A stretch of DNA of 25,897 nucleotides, from contig WTXG01000400.1 in NCBI GenBank assembly GCA_022496185.1, positions 1 to 25,897 on the forward strand, read 5' to 3'. Under the pieces are notes generated by a model, which ran no database searches, was not told the DNA's origin, and saw only the letters and a program-made list of their open reading frames with translations. Both the position numbers and the translations under genes were made by a program. The DNA is from Multifurca ochricompacta (taxonomy: Eukaryota; Basidiomycota; Agaricomycetes; Russulales; Russulaceae). This document shows, piece after piece, positions 1 to 8,895 of the stretch (position 1 is the first letter of the stretch; every line of letters begins with the position of its first letter).

Positions 1-330
1 GCCTATCGCTTAGCTCTGCCGGACCACATGAAGATCCACAATGTATTCCACATTGATCTTTTATCGCCTTATATGGAAACTGACGCTCATGGCCCTAATT
101 ACGCGAGGCCCCCTCCCGATCTTATCAACCAGGAAGAAGAATATGAAGTGGATGCGATCTTAAATCATCGCACTTATGGACGCGCAAAGAAACTCCAGTA
201 CTTAGTCAGCTGGAAAGGTTATCCAGCCAGTGATAACTCTTGGGTCAATGAGGAGGATTGTCATGCCCCAGATCTCATCCGCGCCTACTACGATTCACTA
301 TCTAGGCGCCAGGGTCAGCACCAGTCTTAG
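1..330 (+). CDS. Gypsy element A pol, C-terminal end with chromodomain (5' partial)
   Basis: The frame is open from base 1 (Ala-Tyr-Arg-Leu) to the TAG at 328-330, so this is the last 109 codons of a polyprotein that starts left of the window. The first part, with the motif [12 protein letters not shown], is the conserved tail of chromoviral Ty3/gypsy integrases. It is followed by a chromodomain of about 50 residues (YEVDAIL, then YLVSWKGYP, then DNSWV), whose aromatic residues normally bind methylated histone H3 and steer integration. The gypsy B chromodomain at 12040-12366 has the same architecture but a clearly different sequence, so A and B are different families. The Met at 28 is internal, not a start. 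Confidence 0.88.
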   Translation, partial: AYRLALPDHMKIHNVFHIDLLSPYMETDAHGPNYARPPPDLINQEEEYEVDAILNHRTYGRAKKLQYLVSWKGYPASDNSWVNEEDCHAPDLIRAYYDSLSRRQGQHQS

Positions 331-773
331 AGGGGGGGTAAATTCTGACAATTAAAGGCCCATTTTCACTATTTTCCTTAACGACTTCCGCTTCCAGCGA
401 ACGCTTTGTCAAGACAGATCAAGGTTCACATCTCTAATGGGCTTATCTTTAGACGACTTTCGCGATCATGCAATCTAGACGGAGATCTCACATAATCATT
501 ATGCTACCAGACGACTCAGATCTAATCTACCAAGAAGAACTTGCGCGTTGACGACGGCAGGCGGACCGGACTGGCCGCGATGTTCAAATGCAATTTACAT
601 CTTATCTAACATCACGCGCACCAACCAGAACTTCACGCGACACTCCAATCAGACGAGATCGGACGCTCTCGACACCATCGACGATGCGAAGATCTCCACC
701 TTCCTCTGCGTATCACTGGCGCGACTCTAATCAACTGAGCTTAGGGGCAAGCTCGACCGTACAACAGGGGTGA
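331..773 (+). other. Spacer between pol and LTR of gypsy A, with a small Arg-rich ORF
   Basis: A G-rich run lies just after the pol stop (331-338). From ATG 501 a frame reads to a TGA at 771-773, immediately before the proposed LTR. It is rich in Arg, Ser and Thr and is broken once, by a TGA at 549-551, which could be a deaminated CGA. No known domain is visible. Either this is the element's 3' untranslated region or a remnant of an extra 3' ORF, as gypsy B has in the same place. Confidence 0.4.
764..773 (+). promoter_or_regulatory. Candidate polypurine tract of gypsy A
   Basis: A purine-rich run ending GGGGTGA abuts TGTGACA at 774. Gypsy B has the same GGGGTGA directly before its 3' LTR (TGTTACG). 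A second G-run at 331-338 is the alternative tract, which would give a longer LTR starting near 346. Confidence 0.45.
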
Positions 774-1512
774 TGTGACACTTATTGTCGATGTGACAGC
801 TTGCGATGCGCGTGTGACACGCGTGTGACGTTTTGTGACGGTTTTTCGAGCCGCGCGCGTTCGACTTCTGTTTCAACGTTTCGACTTCTCACTCCGAGTC
901 ATGTGACTGGAGTTGATGATCTTTATTTTATCTGATTTCCGGACTTTTTGGACTGACTTGGATTGACACTCATTCGCCTTTGGAGTGGGTGCAACACCAC
1001 TTCCTCTTCCTGTCTCAATCTCCAATGGAGATTCACTTGGCTAGTTACTATACTGAACATTCCACTTTACTGTAATTACAAAGACACTAGAATACTTGTA
1101 TTTAAGGAGACATACTAGAGAGACAGACATTAAGTCTGTTCTCTTGTATCTAATACAGGTCTACTGTTCTTCACCAAGAATCCCCTTGAACTTCCTAAGC
1201 TGCAACTTAGGAAGCCTTCACCCCAGAACCTCCAGCAGGGCCTATTGCCACTGCTTCGACTTGCTTCTTGCACGCGTGCCCTCCTTATCTTGTGTGGGCC
1301 TTGAACCCTAACCGCGGCCCTCTGTGGTTCGCTTTGACACCTTGAATTGACTTGCTTGATAACCTTGACCTTGATCCTTGATCCTGGCCCTGTGGTTCAC
1401 CCTGACCCCTTGAACTGACTTGTCCTTGACAGTCTTGACCTTGCAGGCACTCCATATCTTGAAGGGGCTTGACTTGAACGATCCTAGACACAGCAGAGAC
1501 CTGGCTGTGACA
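774..1512 (+). repeat. 3' LTR of gypsy A
   Basis: Begins TGTGACAC after a purine tract and ends CTGTGACA, giving TG...CA ends. It holds a TATA-like GTATTTAAGG near 1098 and then the C/T-rich, TTGACCTTGATCC-type low-complexity sequence common in R/U5 of mushroom gypsy LTRs. The first 66 bp carry five TGTGAC copies (774, 792, 813, 824, 834). The matching 5' LTR would lie left of the window, so the ends are unproved; a start near 346 is possible. Confidence 0.55.
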
Positions 1513-2883
1513 GTTTCATACCCACACGGGTAAGTGCCGCGGGTTTTGCCAGGTACGGGTATGGGTATACGGCTCCCAACCCATGGAAACCCATACCCAC
1601 GCAGTGGGTTTGGCGGGTATAGGCGCTGATTATGCATTGACAAGATCAGTAGAACTTCCGAGATAAAACACATCTGCAGCCACAAAAATACAAGATCTCG
1701 TCTGATGTATGCTACAGGGCGGCGTTAAATATGTTCTAGTATTATCCTACAAAATATCAAAGCAGATTAATGGTGCGATGTAAAATAAAATCCTTATCAG
1801 TGATCCACTTTCTTGAAAACCATGATACATCTGTTTTATTAACATGTGACCAATTCTGCTGGTCTGGCACTATCTAAAATACTCTCTAGACTACTTTAGA
1901 CTATTCTATAATCTAATTATCAAATTACTTTATTGAAACAAGGCCTGCGTGTATCTACAAGCTGCATGGGGCAGCAACTACATTGCATTGCATGGTGGTC
2001 TGACCTCCTTCCTATTAAGGAAGGTTGACTTAAACGCACAGAATTGTGCATCCAGGGACCAGGACAGTCGCGCTTGTATGAAATGAAACTAGAATAATAA
2101 AATAATAATGTAAATAAAAGATCCTTTTAATCTTCTGAACATAAAACAACAATTTTTGAGGAATCTTGAGTAGCCATAAATGAACGCATTGTGTCCAAGT
2201 GCTTATCTCCCTGACCGGGATGGCCCAGGCCATTTATCCGAAATGCGCAGAAATGCAAAGATCGGTCGCACTCATATAAAATTGAAACCAGAATAATAAA
2301 ATAAAAATAGAATAATAAATTATCTTAATCTTATAAACATAAAATAGGAATCTTTGAGGGATCTTGAGTAGCCATAAATGAATGCATTGTGTCTGAGTGC
2401 ATATCTCCTTGACTGGGATGGCCCAGGCTGATTGTCCGAAATGCATGATGCAAGTAAAGAACTTGCACATGTTTCATTTTATGGGTAACCCAGGTATCAA
2501 AACAATTATCCAGGGGTTACCCCTGCCAATGTCTATGTGTTCATTAATTTTTTTTGCATTCTGTGTGGTTATCTGACAGGCTATTCATCAATGTTCTATA
2601 ACATCCTATCTAATCATCTCTGTATACTGGATTTTAGTTGTGCTTGTATAAAATTGAAAGCAGAATAATAAAATAATAATGGAATAATGAATTATCTTAA
2701 TCTTCTGAACATAAAACAAGAGCCATTGAGGGATCTTAAGCAGCCACAAATAAACGCGTTGTGTATCTTCTTGGTCTGGGAAGGCCCGGGCCGGTTATCC
2801 GAAATGCGCGATGCAAGTAAAGAACTTGCATGTGTTTTCACGGGTGACCTGCGGGTAACCCGCAGGTTACCCGTACCCGTCAC
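1513..2883 (+). mobile_element. Left part of a non-autonomous long-inverted-repeat element
   Basis: Bases 1513-2231 match the reverse complement of 16453-17152 over about 700 bp, mostly with transitions at CpG sites. No ORF resembling a transposase is present. The outer ends carry many copies of GGGTAYGGG or its complement near the terminus, a style seen in the subterminal regions of hAT-type DNA transposons. Outside the two ends lie CTGTGACA (1505-1512) and CTTTGACA (17153-17160), an imperfect 8-bp duplication. The inner end (2884) is where the copia element entered. Class is inferred; a foldback element or two inverted copies side by side are alternatives. Confidence 0.6.
2071..2860 (+). 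repeat. Three degenerate direct repeats inside the left arm
   Basis: A unit of about 180-220 bp occurs at about 2071-2250, 2266-2491 and 2641-2860. Shared landmarks, in order, are an AGAATAATAAAATAAT stretch, TTAATCTT..GAACATAAAA, a GGGATCTTGAGTAGCCA-like block, a GGCCCRGGCY block, CCGAAATGC, and (in units 2 and 3) GATGCAAGTAAAGAACTTGC followed by GGGTAACCC. A fourth copy, inverted, lies at about 16453-16615. The array looks like repeated duplication of one element end. Confidence 0.7.
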
Positions 2884-3230
2884 TGTTGAACCAAGATACC
2901 AGTACAGAGGCTCCAGGATAGCGGTACGACATGATTGTGATCACGCATAGATAACACAAGTAAGAACGCGTTCATAATTAGCTAGATTACTTAGAATATA
3001 CATCTAAGATCGGGCATGTGATCAAATCACATCAATAATGAGATAACGCACTCATATAATTAAGTAGCCGATATAGTACATTAAATTGTATATAAACTAC
3101 TGTATAACTGCTATAGATCAAGCAGTTGCTATTGCATTAATGACTGCATCTAAGTCTCAAAGTAAAACAAAGGTGAGATAGCTAGCAGTAATGTAGTATC
3201 TAGTGTAGGCTGCGCCATACCTGTTCTATA
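2884..3230 (+). repeat. 5' LTR of the copia element
   Basis: Starts TGTTGAACC and ends TTCTATA; TG...TA ends are slightly non-canonical, and the boundary is set by the GTCAC duplication. It differs from the 3' LTR at nine bases with no length difference, and all nine fall on CpG positions. If the next G is counted in, the LTR is 348 bp with a 4-bp duplication. Confidence 0.93.
3089..3096 (+). promoter_or_regulatory. TATA box in the copia 5' LTR
   Basis: TATATAAA in an A/T-rich stretch, 135-142 nt before the LTR end, at the expected place for the U3 promoter. The same box is at 16241-16248 in the 3' LTR. Confidence 0.6.
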
Positions 3231-3242
3231 GGTTATGGGCCC
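3231..3242 (+). promoter_or_regulatory. Primer binding site of copia (initiator tRNA-Met anticodon arm)
   Basis: GGTTATGGGCCC directly follows the LTR. It is complementary to the anticodon stem-loop (GGGCCCAUAACC) of eukaryotic initiator tRNA-Met, not to a tRNA 3' end. Drosophila copia is known to use an internal (half) initiator tRNA-Met primer with a closely similar site. The match is seen in the sequence; use of the half-tRNA is inferred. Confidence 0.75.
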
Positions 3243-3254
3243 TGGTGGGCATCT

Positions 3255-3474
3255 TGTGCCTTTATGGCTGCAATACACACTCTGCGCCTTTAATGGCCGC
3301 AATAAACATTTTCTGCACCTTCAATGGCTGCGATAAGTGTCTGCGCCTATGCAGCTGCAAAAGTAGATGCTACCAGTGAACGCAACGTTCATGCGCCTTT
3401 ATGGCTGCACTGCTAATGCACCTTTAAGGCTGCATAAAAACTACTAAGCTCACCATTGCGCCTTTATGGCCACA
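3255..3474 (+). repeat. Seven degenerate hairpin-forming repeats in the copia leader
   Basis: Copies of TGCGCCTTTATGGCTGCA and close variants (18-19 nt) start at 3255, 3283, 3314, 3342, 3392, 3417 and 3457. Each can pair TGCR with YGCA around an inner CC/GG pair and an AT-rich loop of 5-6 nt. Outer arms vary in a pairing-compatible way: TGCG/CGCA, TGCA/TGCA, TGCG/TGCA, TGCA/TGCG, TGTG/TGCA. Only copy 7 has one outer mismatch, and copy 4 loses the inner pairs. The array lies between primer site and gag start, where packaging and dimerisation signals are usually found. Confidence 0.8.
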
Positions 3475-3605
3475 TCTATGGTTTCTAAGAGCCTGAGTTC
3501 TGTTTTGTGCTCTGAGTATCTTTTGTCACATTCAATGCTGACTATGGCTTCTTTTACAGAAACCATTTACTCACGCTTCCAAAAACACTTACTCAAATCT
3601 TAACA
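3475..3605 (+). other. Rest of the copia leader up to the gag start
   Basis: 131 bases after the hairpin array. The ATG at 3606 has CTTAACAATG context (A at -3). The leader holds no other convincing ORF. Confidence 0.5.
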
Positions 3606-6600
3606 ATGTCGTCTCAACTGACAATTGCCATTCCCGTCTTTGACAGATCTAACTATTCCGCTTGGGCCAATGTGATGAGGGCTTTCCTTATGTCTAGTGG
3701 GCTTTGGGAGGTCACGAATGGCTCCGACCCTTGTCCTAATGCCAAGGATGAACAGAACCCCACTGAAGATGAAAAATTACTTCAGAAGGAATGGGACCGC
3801 GCTGATAACAAGGCGATCAGCACTATAATCTTGAGGCTGTCCACTGTGATCCAGCACGAACATACCTCAACTGGCTCTTCCTTCCTTATATGGATCGGTC
3901 TAAAGAGCAAGTATGGCTCAGTGGGGCCCGCTGCGATCTTTAGGGACTTCAAAGAAGCCCTAAACTTTCGCCTGGACTCTGCCAAGCACCCCTTGCCTCA
4001 GATTAACCACCTTGAGGTCGCCTTTGAGCACCTTGAGACCAATAGTGTCACCATCCCTGATGTCTTGCAGGGCATGCTCCTGCTCCATACGCTCCCTCCC
4101 AAATGGGAGGCCCTTATCCCCACCATCCTTGTCGGAAGATCTCCTTCCAACATTAATCTAGCCATAATCCGCGATGCCGTGCTTGCTCAGTGGGAGCAAG
4201 ATCGATCCAGGGGTAAGAACCCTCATGCAGCTAATAAGCTCTCAGCAATCAAATGGAAGCGGGGTGACCCTCACTTTAATCAGCAGAAACACTTCGGTGG
4301 CAAGCAGCTGGAGCAAGCGGAGAAACAGTTGGATCAGAAATTCCAGTGCGGGTGCTGTGCCGGGAAGAAGTATAGAGATAATCAGCAGTCCAAGGGACAG
4401 CAGCATTCTCACATCGCCAATCAGGCATTCTTCCCTCCTCCTCATCTCATGACCACGCCATCCGTTCCCTCACCTCCTGCATTTAAATCTCATTACAGGA
4501 ACGGAAGGCCTCGCATCGTGATGCGTACCACACCTAAGGAGCGGATCCCTGGCCGCTATCAAGCGTTTAACCAAGCCTTGGATCTGTGCGACGATATAGG
4601 TGTGCCAGGGACCTCTCATAACATTAAACCGCTTGAGGCCCGCATCACTGACCAATTCTCAAGAGCATCATCCAGTAAGACCAAACTGGAGGACCTTGAA
4701 GAGGATGGAGATGAGCTGCCCTGCAAGAAAACCAGATCCCCCTCGCCTATCGACGTCGATTCAGAAGACGAGGAGGAGGACCCCAATAATCCTCTGGACT
4801 GGGGTTCTGATCATCTTGATGATCAGTTGGCTGATCTGGCTGGTCTAGACGAGGACGACGATCAAGATGTGTACGTCCCTCCTTTCCTTCTACCCTGCAA
4901 AGCTCATAGATGCATTTACGCTTCTTTAGTTCGCGCTTCTAGGGAACCCCCCATTGAGAGCCGTTGTTATGCAGGAGTAAACAGCACAGTACATGACTTT
5001 AGGTCATGTACCAATATATTTGAGTTGCGGCATAATTGCCTGTGTGCTAAATGTAAAGGAAAGACTATGGACGATAGCCATATAACATGGCTCTTAGATT
5101 CAGGTGCTTCATCGCACTTTACCTTTTCTCTCGACGATTTCATTGAGTATGAGGACATGGCGAACCCTGAGCCCGTTAAAACGGCTTCTAAGCCAATCTA
5201 TATCAAAGGGAAGGGTACAGTTCTACTAGAACACGATGTCACATACAATGGAGTCACTAGAACGCGCACTACACGCTTATATCCAGTATATTACATTCCT
5301 GATATTACTGGGAGACTCCTGAGTGTCGGAGAATTTCTTAAGCAAGGGCTGAACGTCTATGGGGACGAACACCAATTAACCTTGCGCAATAAGGGATCCA
5401 AAGTCCCTGTTATTCAATGCCATCCGGCGATTCCTGGCCAAACTATCTATTGGCTTCATTCTAAGATCGCAAATTTACGATCTTACTCCACAATCTACAC
5501 TGTAGATTACGATCGAATGCATAAGTGCCTAGGACATCCTTCAAAGGAAGTCTTACGTCATGCCAAAGATCACACTAAGGGATTCCCCCAAGATCTATCT
5601 TATCTGAAGACAGCTCCCTTATGCCCGGGATGCGCACAAGGCAAGATGCCTTCGCAATCTTATCTCCCGTCTGAAACACATGCCTCAAAGCCATTTGAGC
5701 GCATTCATTCAGATCTGAAGATCTTCCCGGTAGAATCTTATCATAAATACAAATATTTTATCAGCTTTATTGATGATTATATGTCATTTGCGTGGATTGT
5801 CTGTTTGCACACTAAGTCTGCTGCAATAAACGCTTTGCAACAATTCCTTGCCATGATCAAAAATCAACATAACACCACCATTAAAGAGTGGATGTCTGAT
5901 GCTGGTGGCGAATACAAGTCTGATGTATTTATGAATGTACTAAAAGATGAAGGGATAAAAATCCTACAGAGCATGCCTTATACTCCCCAACAAAACGGCC
6001 GCGCGGAGCGCTTCATGTGCACTTGTATGGATAAAGCGCAATCGATGCGCATTGAGTCATGTCTTCCAGACTCTTGGTGGGAATTTGCTGTATTGCATGC
6101 GGTGCATCTCTACAATAGGACTCCTGTACGTCGCCTGAAATGGCAGACACCTTATGAAAAACTACATGGAGAAGCACCAGAGATATCTCATTTGCGCGTC
6201 TTTGGATGTGGTGCATATGTCTACATTCCTGAAGAACGTCGCAGCAATAAACTAGCACCTAAGTCAGAACTTATGGTGTACATTGGGCAGGCAGATGGCA
6301 TTAAAGGCCATCTGTTCATGAGGCTTAGCAATAATCAATTATACATGCAAGCTACAGCCCTCTTTGATGAGAATCTCTTCCCTAAGTGTGATTCCACCAG
6401 ATGGCGTGGAGTTACAAAACTGAATGAGCCTCTACATACTGAAGGGCCGGATACACAGCCCATTCCTTTAGTGGACGATGATGATTTCCTACCATCTCGC
6501 CTTCCACCTTCCACACAAATAGAAGGACCTCAGGTTCTTGACGAAGAACCTAGCGCTTCACAGCCAGAGGTACCCTTGCCTTCTCCTGTGCCAGAACAAC

Positions 6601-6785
6601 AACCAGTGCCTTTGCGGCGCTCTACACGGGAAAGGAAAGTTGCACTTCGCCCTGGGAATGTCTATGGGGATAACAGGCACCCTGTCGATCAGATTACAGA
6701 CATTCAGCGGATGCGGCAATGGAGACGAGCAGTGGAACCTTGGGGTAGCTCCCCGATTCCATCCGCGCGTTTGAGACAGGTTCCT
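3606..6785 (+). CDS. Copia polyprotein, N-terminal part: gag, protease, integrase (split gene)
   Basis: 1060 codons up to the gypsy B insertion; the frame then runs into the gypsy LTR to a stop at 6933-6935, which is not native. Residues 1 to about 220 are a UBN2/DUF4219-like copia gag. No canonical CCHC knuckle is visible: only a CGCC cluster near 257 and a Cys-rich stretch before the protease. An acidic stretch is at about 380-425. The protease active site is LLDSGASSH with Asp498. The integrase zinc finger is H639-X4-H644 with C673-X2-C676, and the catalytic triad is Asp703, Asp765, Glu801 (D-X35-E spacing intact). The frame continues, without a shift, at 14256. No frame lesion is present, so the source element was probably functional. 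Confidence 0.95.
6781..6785 (+). other. Target-site duplication of gypsy B, left copy (TTCCT)
   Basis: TTCCT directly before the 5' LTR, repeated at 14251-14255 directly after the 3' LTR. It proves that gypsy B inserted into copia pol. Confidence 0.95.
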
Positions 6786-7096
6786 TGTTACGAACCCCGT
6801 CTCTTCCCGTTTACTTTTTCCTACCTAGTAATGACCCTTCCCTGCCGCCCACTCTCCATTATCAGATCACATCTCCATCGTGGGACCCATCACATGCTCT
6901 TCACCCATCCACGTGATCCTCTTATTGACTTCTAATTGTTCGTTATCACCTATGCTTATCGCTTATCTCCTTATCATACGACCGGACACTTACTTAGTTC
7001 CCTATCAGTAGAAGCTAGGCTTTATGCCCTCCGCTTCCGGATATTCGGGCCCACTTGACTCCGCGATCCTTATCGATAGACGCCCACCCCCTTACG

Positions 7097-7104
7097 TATA
7101 TAAG
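7097..7104 (+). promoter_or_regulatory. TATA box of gypsy B LTR promoter
   Basis: TATATAAG, 35 nt before the base that would make the self-primer the first transcribed nucleotides. Duplicated at 13983 in the 3' LTR. Confidence 0.7.
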
Positions 7105-7131
7105 TCAGTTGTAGTTTACACTGTAGAGCTC

Positions 7132-7142
7132 AGACTCGACTT
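7132..7142 (+). promoter_or_regulatory. Predicted self-primer: 5' end of gypsy B transcript
   Basis: AGACTCGACTT is the exact reverse complement of 7367-7377. Its place, 35 nt after the start of the TATA box, fits a transcript starting here. In fission yeast Tf1 the first 11 nt of the RNA fold back on the primer site and prime reverse transcription; both length and geometry agree. The start site itself is inferred. Confidence 0.7.
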
Positions 7143-7366
7143 ATTGAATACATCGGTGCCTGTCTTCTGGACATCCCCTTTGAAACTCTGACTCGTCTGT
7201 CTCAGTGCTTTTGGCACTTCCCACTTAACATTGTCCCAAGGATCAGCCCCTTTGGACTTTGACTCACCTCACCCGAACTCCAAGAAGTCCTATTGACTTC
7301 CTACCTGTATCTGTAAACGAGCTGTCACACAAGTCGTGTGGAACGTCCCGCACCGGACGTAACATC

Positions 7367-7377
7367 AAGTCGAGTCT
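7367..7377 (+). promoter_or_regulatory. Primer binding site of gypsy B (self-priming type)
   Basis: AAGTCGAGTCT begins 2 nt after the LTR end and pairs perfectly over 11 nt with 7132-7142. No convincing match to a tRNA 3' end is visible here. The two extra bases (TC) fit the two bases that retroviral-type integrases remove from cDNA ends. Confidence 0.72.
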
Positions 7378-7674
7378 CACATCGTGGCTTCCAGCCGCAG
7401 TCAGACCCTCTTTCGAGAAGAACTCATCGAACGCAGAGACGAGCATAATCTTTCACAGCAAGTACTTGGCTCTGCCACCTGGAAAGATTTTGAGTCCGAG
7501 TTTGGATACTACGTCTATCACGACGGAAGATACCAACCGGTAGAATACGACGACGAAAAGAGATTTTGGTATTGTATCCGATACTCGGATAGCTGACACT
7601 CTTGGGTCACCACAAGACCCACCCCACCAGAATTTGGATTAGGACCGTGGAGGGAGAACCCCCCGGCCATTGTT
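7378..7674 (+). other. Leader of gypsy B with an open frame upstream of gag
   Basis: From 7366 to 7593 the frame is open in phase with gag, closed only by one TGA at 7594-7596; after that it is open again up to gag ATG 7675. There is no ATG in the upstream part. The upstream peptide is charged, with a Tyr-rich end (YYVYHDGRYQ). The TGA could be a deaminated CGA, so gag may once have started further upstream. Confidence 0.4.
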
Positions 7675-8895
7675 ATGGACTCTGAACCAGAAGAGTACGT
7701 AGAAGAACACAGTGAAGAAGCACTGGTATTAGCGTTGACTACATCCCCAGTTGCACCCGGAGTTGCCACGTCCAGACCCCCTGCTTTGACAACTCCCCAG
7801 ATCTCCATACAATCCACCGACACCGTCACCCCGTTTTATCAAAGAATGTCTACTATTGCTGCCCAGCTCCCAGACCCAGCCCCTCCTCCGCCACCACCAG
7901 CCATGCTGCCACCGAACATTCCCCCACCATCCGGACGTCTGTCAGGTGTACTGCCACAGACGTTTACAGGGGACCGATCACAAAGCAAGAAGTTTATGTT
8001 GGAATTCACCACCTTCAAAAACTTCAACCACGATGTCCCCCAAATCATCAACCCTTTCCAGCGCGCTAATCTCTTCCTATCGTTAATTCGAGGAGAGGCC
8101 GTGGACGACTGGACTATGGAACAGCTGGAATGGCTGAATGAAGAAATCGAAGGAGGGCGTCGCACCACAAGCGAAGGCCTTTGGGAGACCATTGCTCAGA
8201 GGTTCAAAGACGCCTTTACAGATGGGCAGGCCAAGCAGAAGGCTGCCCGAGAATTAAAAGCTCTGAAAATGGAGAAAGGAGAACTGGACGCCTATGTAGC
8301 AAAGTTCAGGAGTCTGGCCAACAGAGCCGGCTATGACACAGACGAAGAGGCGACATTGGACCTCTTCTCCCAGGGGTTGCCCAATCCCCTGGTGAAGAAC
8401 ATTATTCAATTTCACCATCCCAATGACTGGGATACATGGGTCGACGCTGCCCGACGACAGCAGCAGGACTATCTCGATTTCCAAACACGTTTTGGAGTCG
8501 ATACAAGGAAGGGAAAGACCTGCGACCAATGGAAGGCCACCTTTGGGATTAAGCCTGCACATACCGGTCAGAGGGATCCAAATGCAATGGATACTTCTGC
8601 TGACAGGACCAGAGCACGGGTTGCCCTTACAGAAGATGAAAGACAGACATTGATGAAGGAAGGATGGTGCTTTCGCTGCAAAGCACAGGGACATATGTCG
8701 AGGGAATGCCCGAAGAAGGGAGTACGGGCAGCAGAAGCAATTGTTACACCTGTCCGCAACAACCCACCAACTGTCGACAAAAAGACACCAACGAAGGAGG
8801 AAAAAGCACAAGAAATATGGGCAAACATGATGAAGGAAAGTGAAGAAGTGCGAGCCATCCTGGTAGAGAAGGCTTTCGCCAAAAAGGATTTTTGA
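7675..8895 (+). CDS. Gypsy B gag (capsid and nucleocapsid)
   Basis: 406 aa, starting at the first in-frame ATG. After an acidic N-terminus and a Pro-rich stretch (about residues 60-90) comes a helical retrotransposon-gag domain (about 95-270, with the typical ELKALKMEKGELDAYVAKF segment). It ends with one CCHC zinc knuckle, C332-X2-C335-X4-H340-X4-C345. Gag forms the particle and binds the element RNA. The stop TGA (8893-8895) follows a run of five T (8889-8893), and pol continues in the -1 frame from 8892. That is either programmed -1 slippage or another 1-base loss like those in pol. Confidence 0.92.
   Translation: MDSEPEEYVEEHSEEALVLALTTSPVAPGVATSRPPALTTPQISIQSTDTVTPFYQRMSTIAAQLPDPAPPPPPPAMLPPNIPPPSGRLSGVLPQTFTGDRSQSKKFMLEFTTFKNFNHDVPQIINPFQRANLFLSLIRGEAVDDWTMEQLEWLNEEIEGGRRTTSEGLWETIAQRFKDAFTDGQAKQKAARELKALKMEKGELDAYVAKFRSLANRAGYDTDEEATLDLFSQGLPNPLVKNIIQFHHPNDWDTWVDAARRQQQDYLDFQTRFGVDTRKGKTCDQWKATFGIKPAHTGQRDPNAMDTSADRTRARVALTEDERQTLMKEGWCFRCKAQGHMSRECPKKGVRAAEAIVTPVRNNPPTVDKKTPTKEEKAQEIWANMMKESEEVRAILVEKAFAKKDF

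Larger units (their letters stand above)
6786..7364 (+). repeat. 5' LTR of gypsy B
   Basis: TGTTACG...CGTAACA, identical in length to the 3' LTR and different at a single base (6798). The TATA box is at 7097, the predicted transcript start near 7132. Confidence 0.96.

Noticed and set aside
331..345. Gypsy A LTR starting near 346
   Set aside because: The G-run is 8 nt away from any TG start, whereas GGGGTGA at 767-773 abuts TGTGACA exactly as in gypsy B; kept as an alternative only.
1285..1685. Minus-strand ORFs in the gypsy A LTR and element edge
   Set aside because: Low-complexity Gln/Gly/Arg peptides arising from the TTGACCTTGATCC repeats.
3255..3474. CRISPR-like array
   Set aside because: Repeats are short, degenerate and unevenly spaced in a eukaryotic retrotransposon leader; no cas genes.
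6786..6935. Extension of the copia frame into the gypsy B LTR
   Set aside because: It is read-through into inserted sequence; the native frame resumes at 14256.
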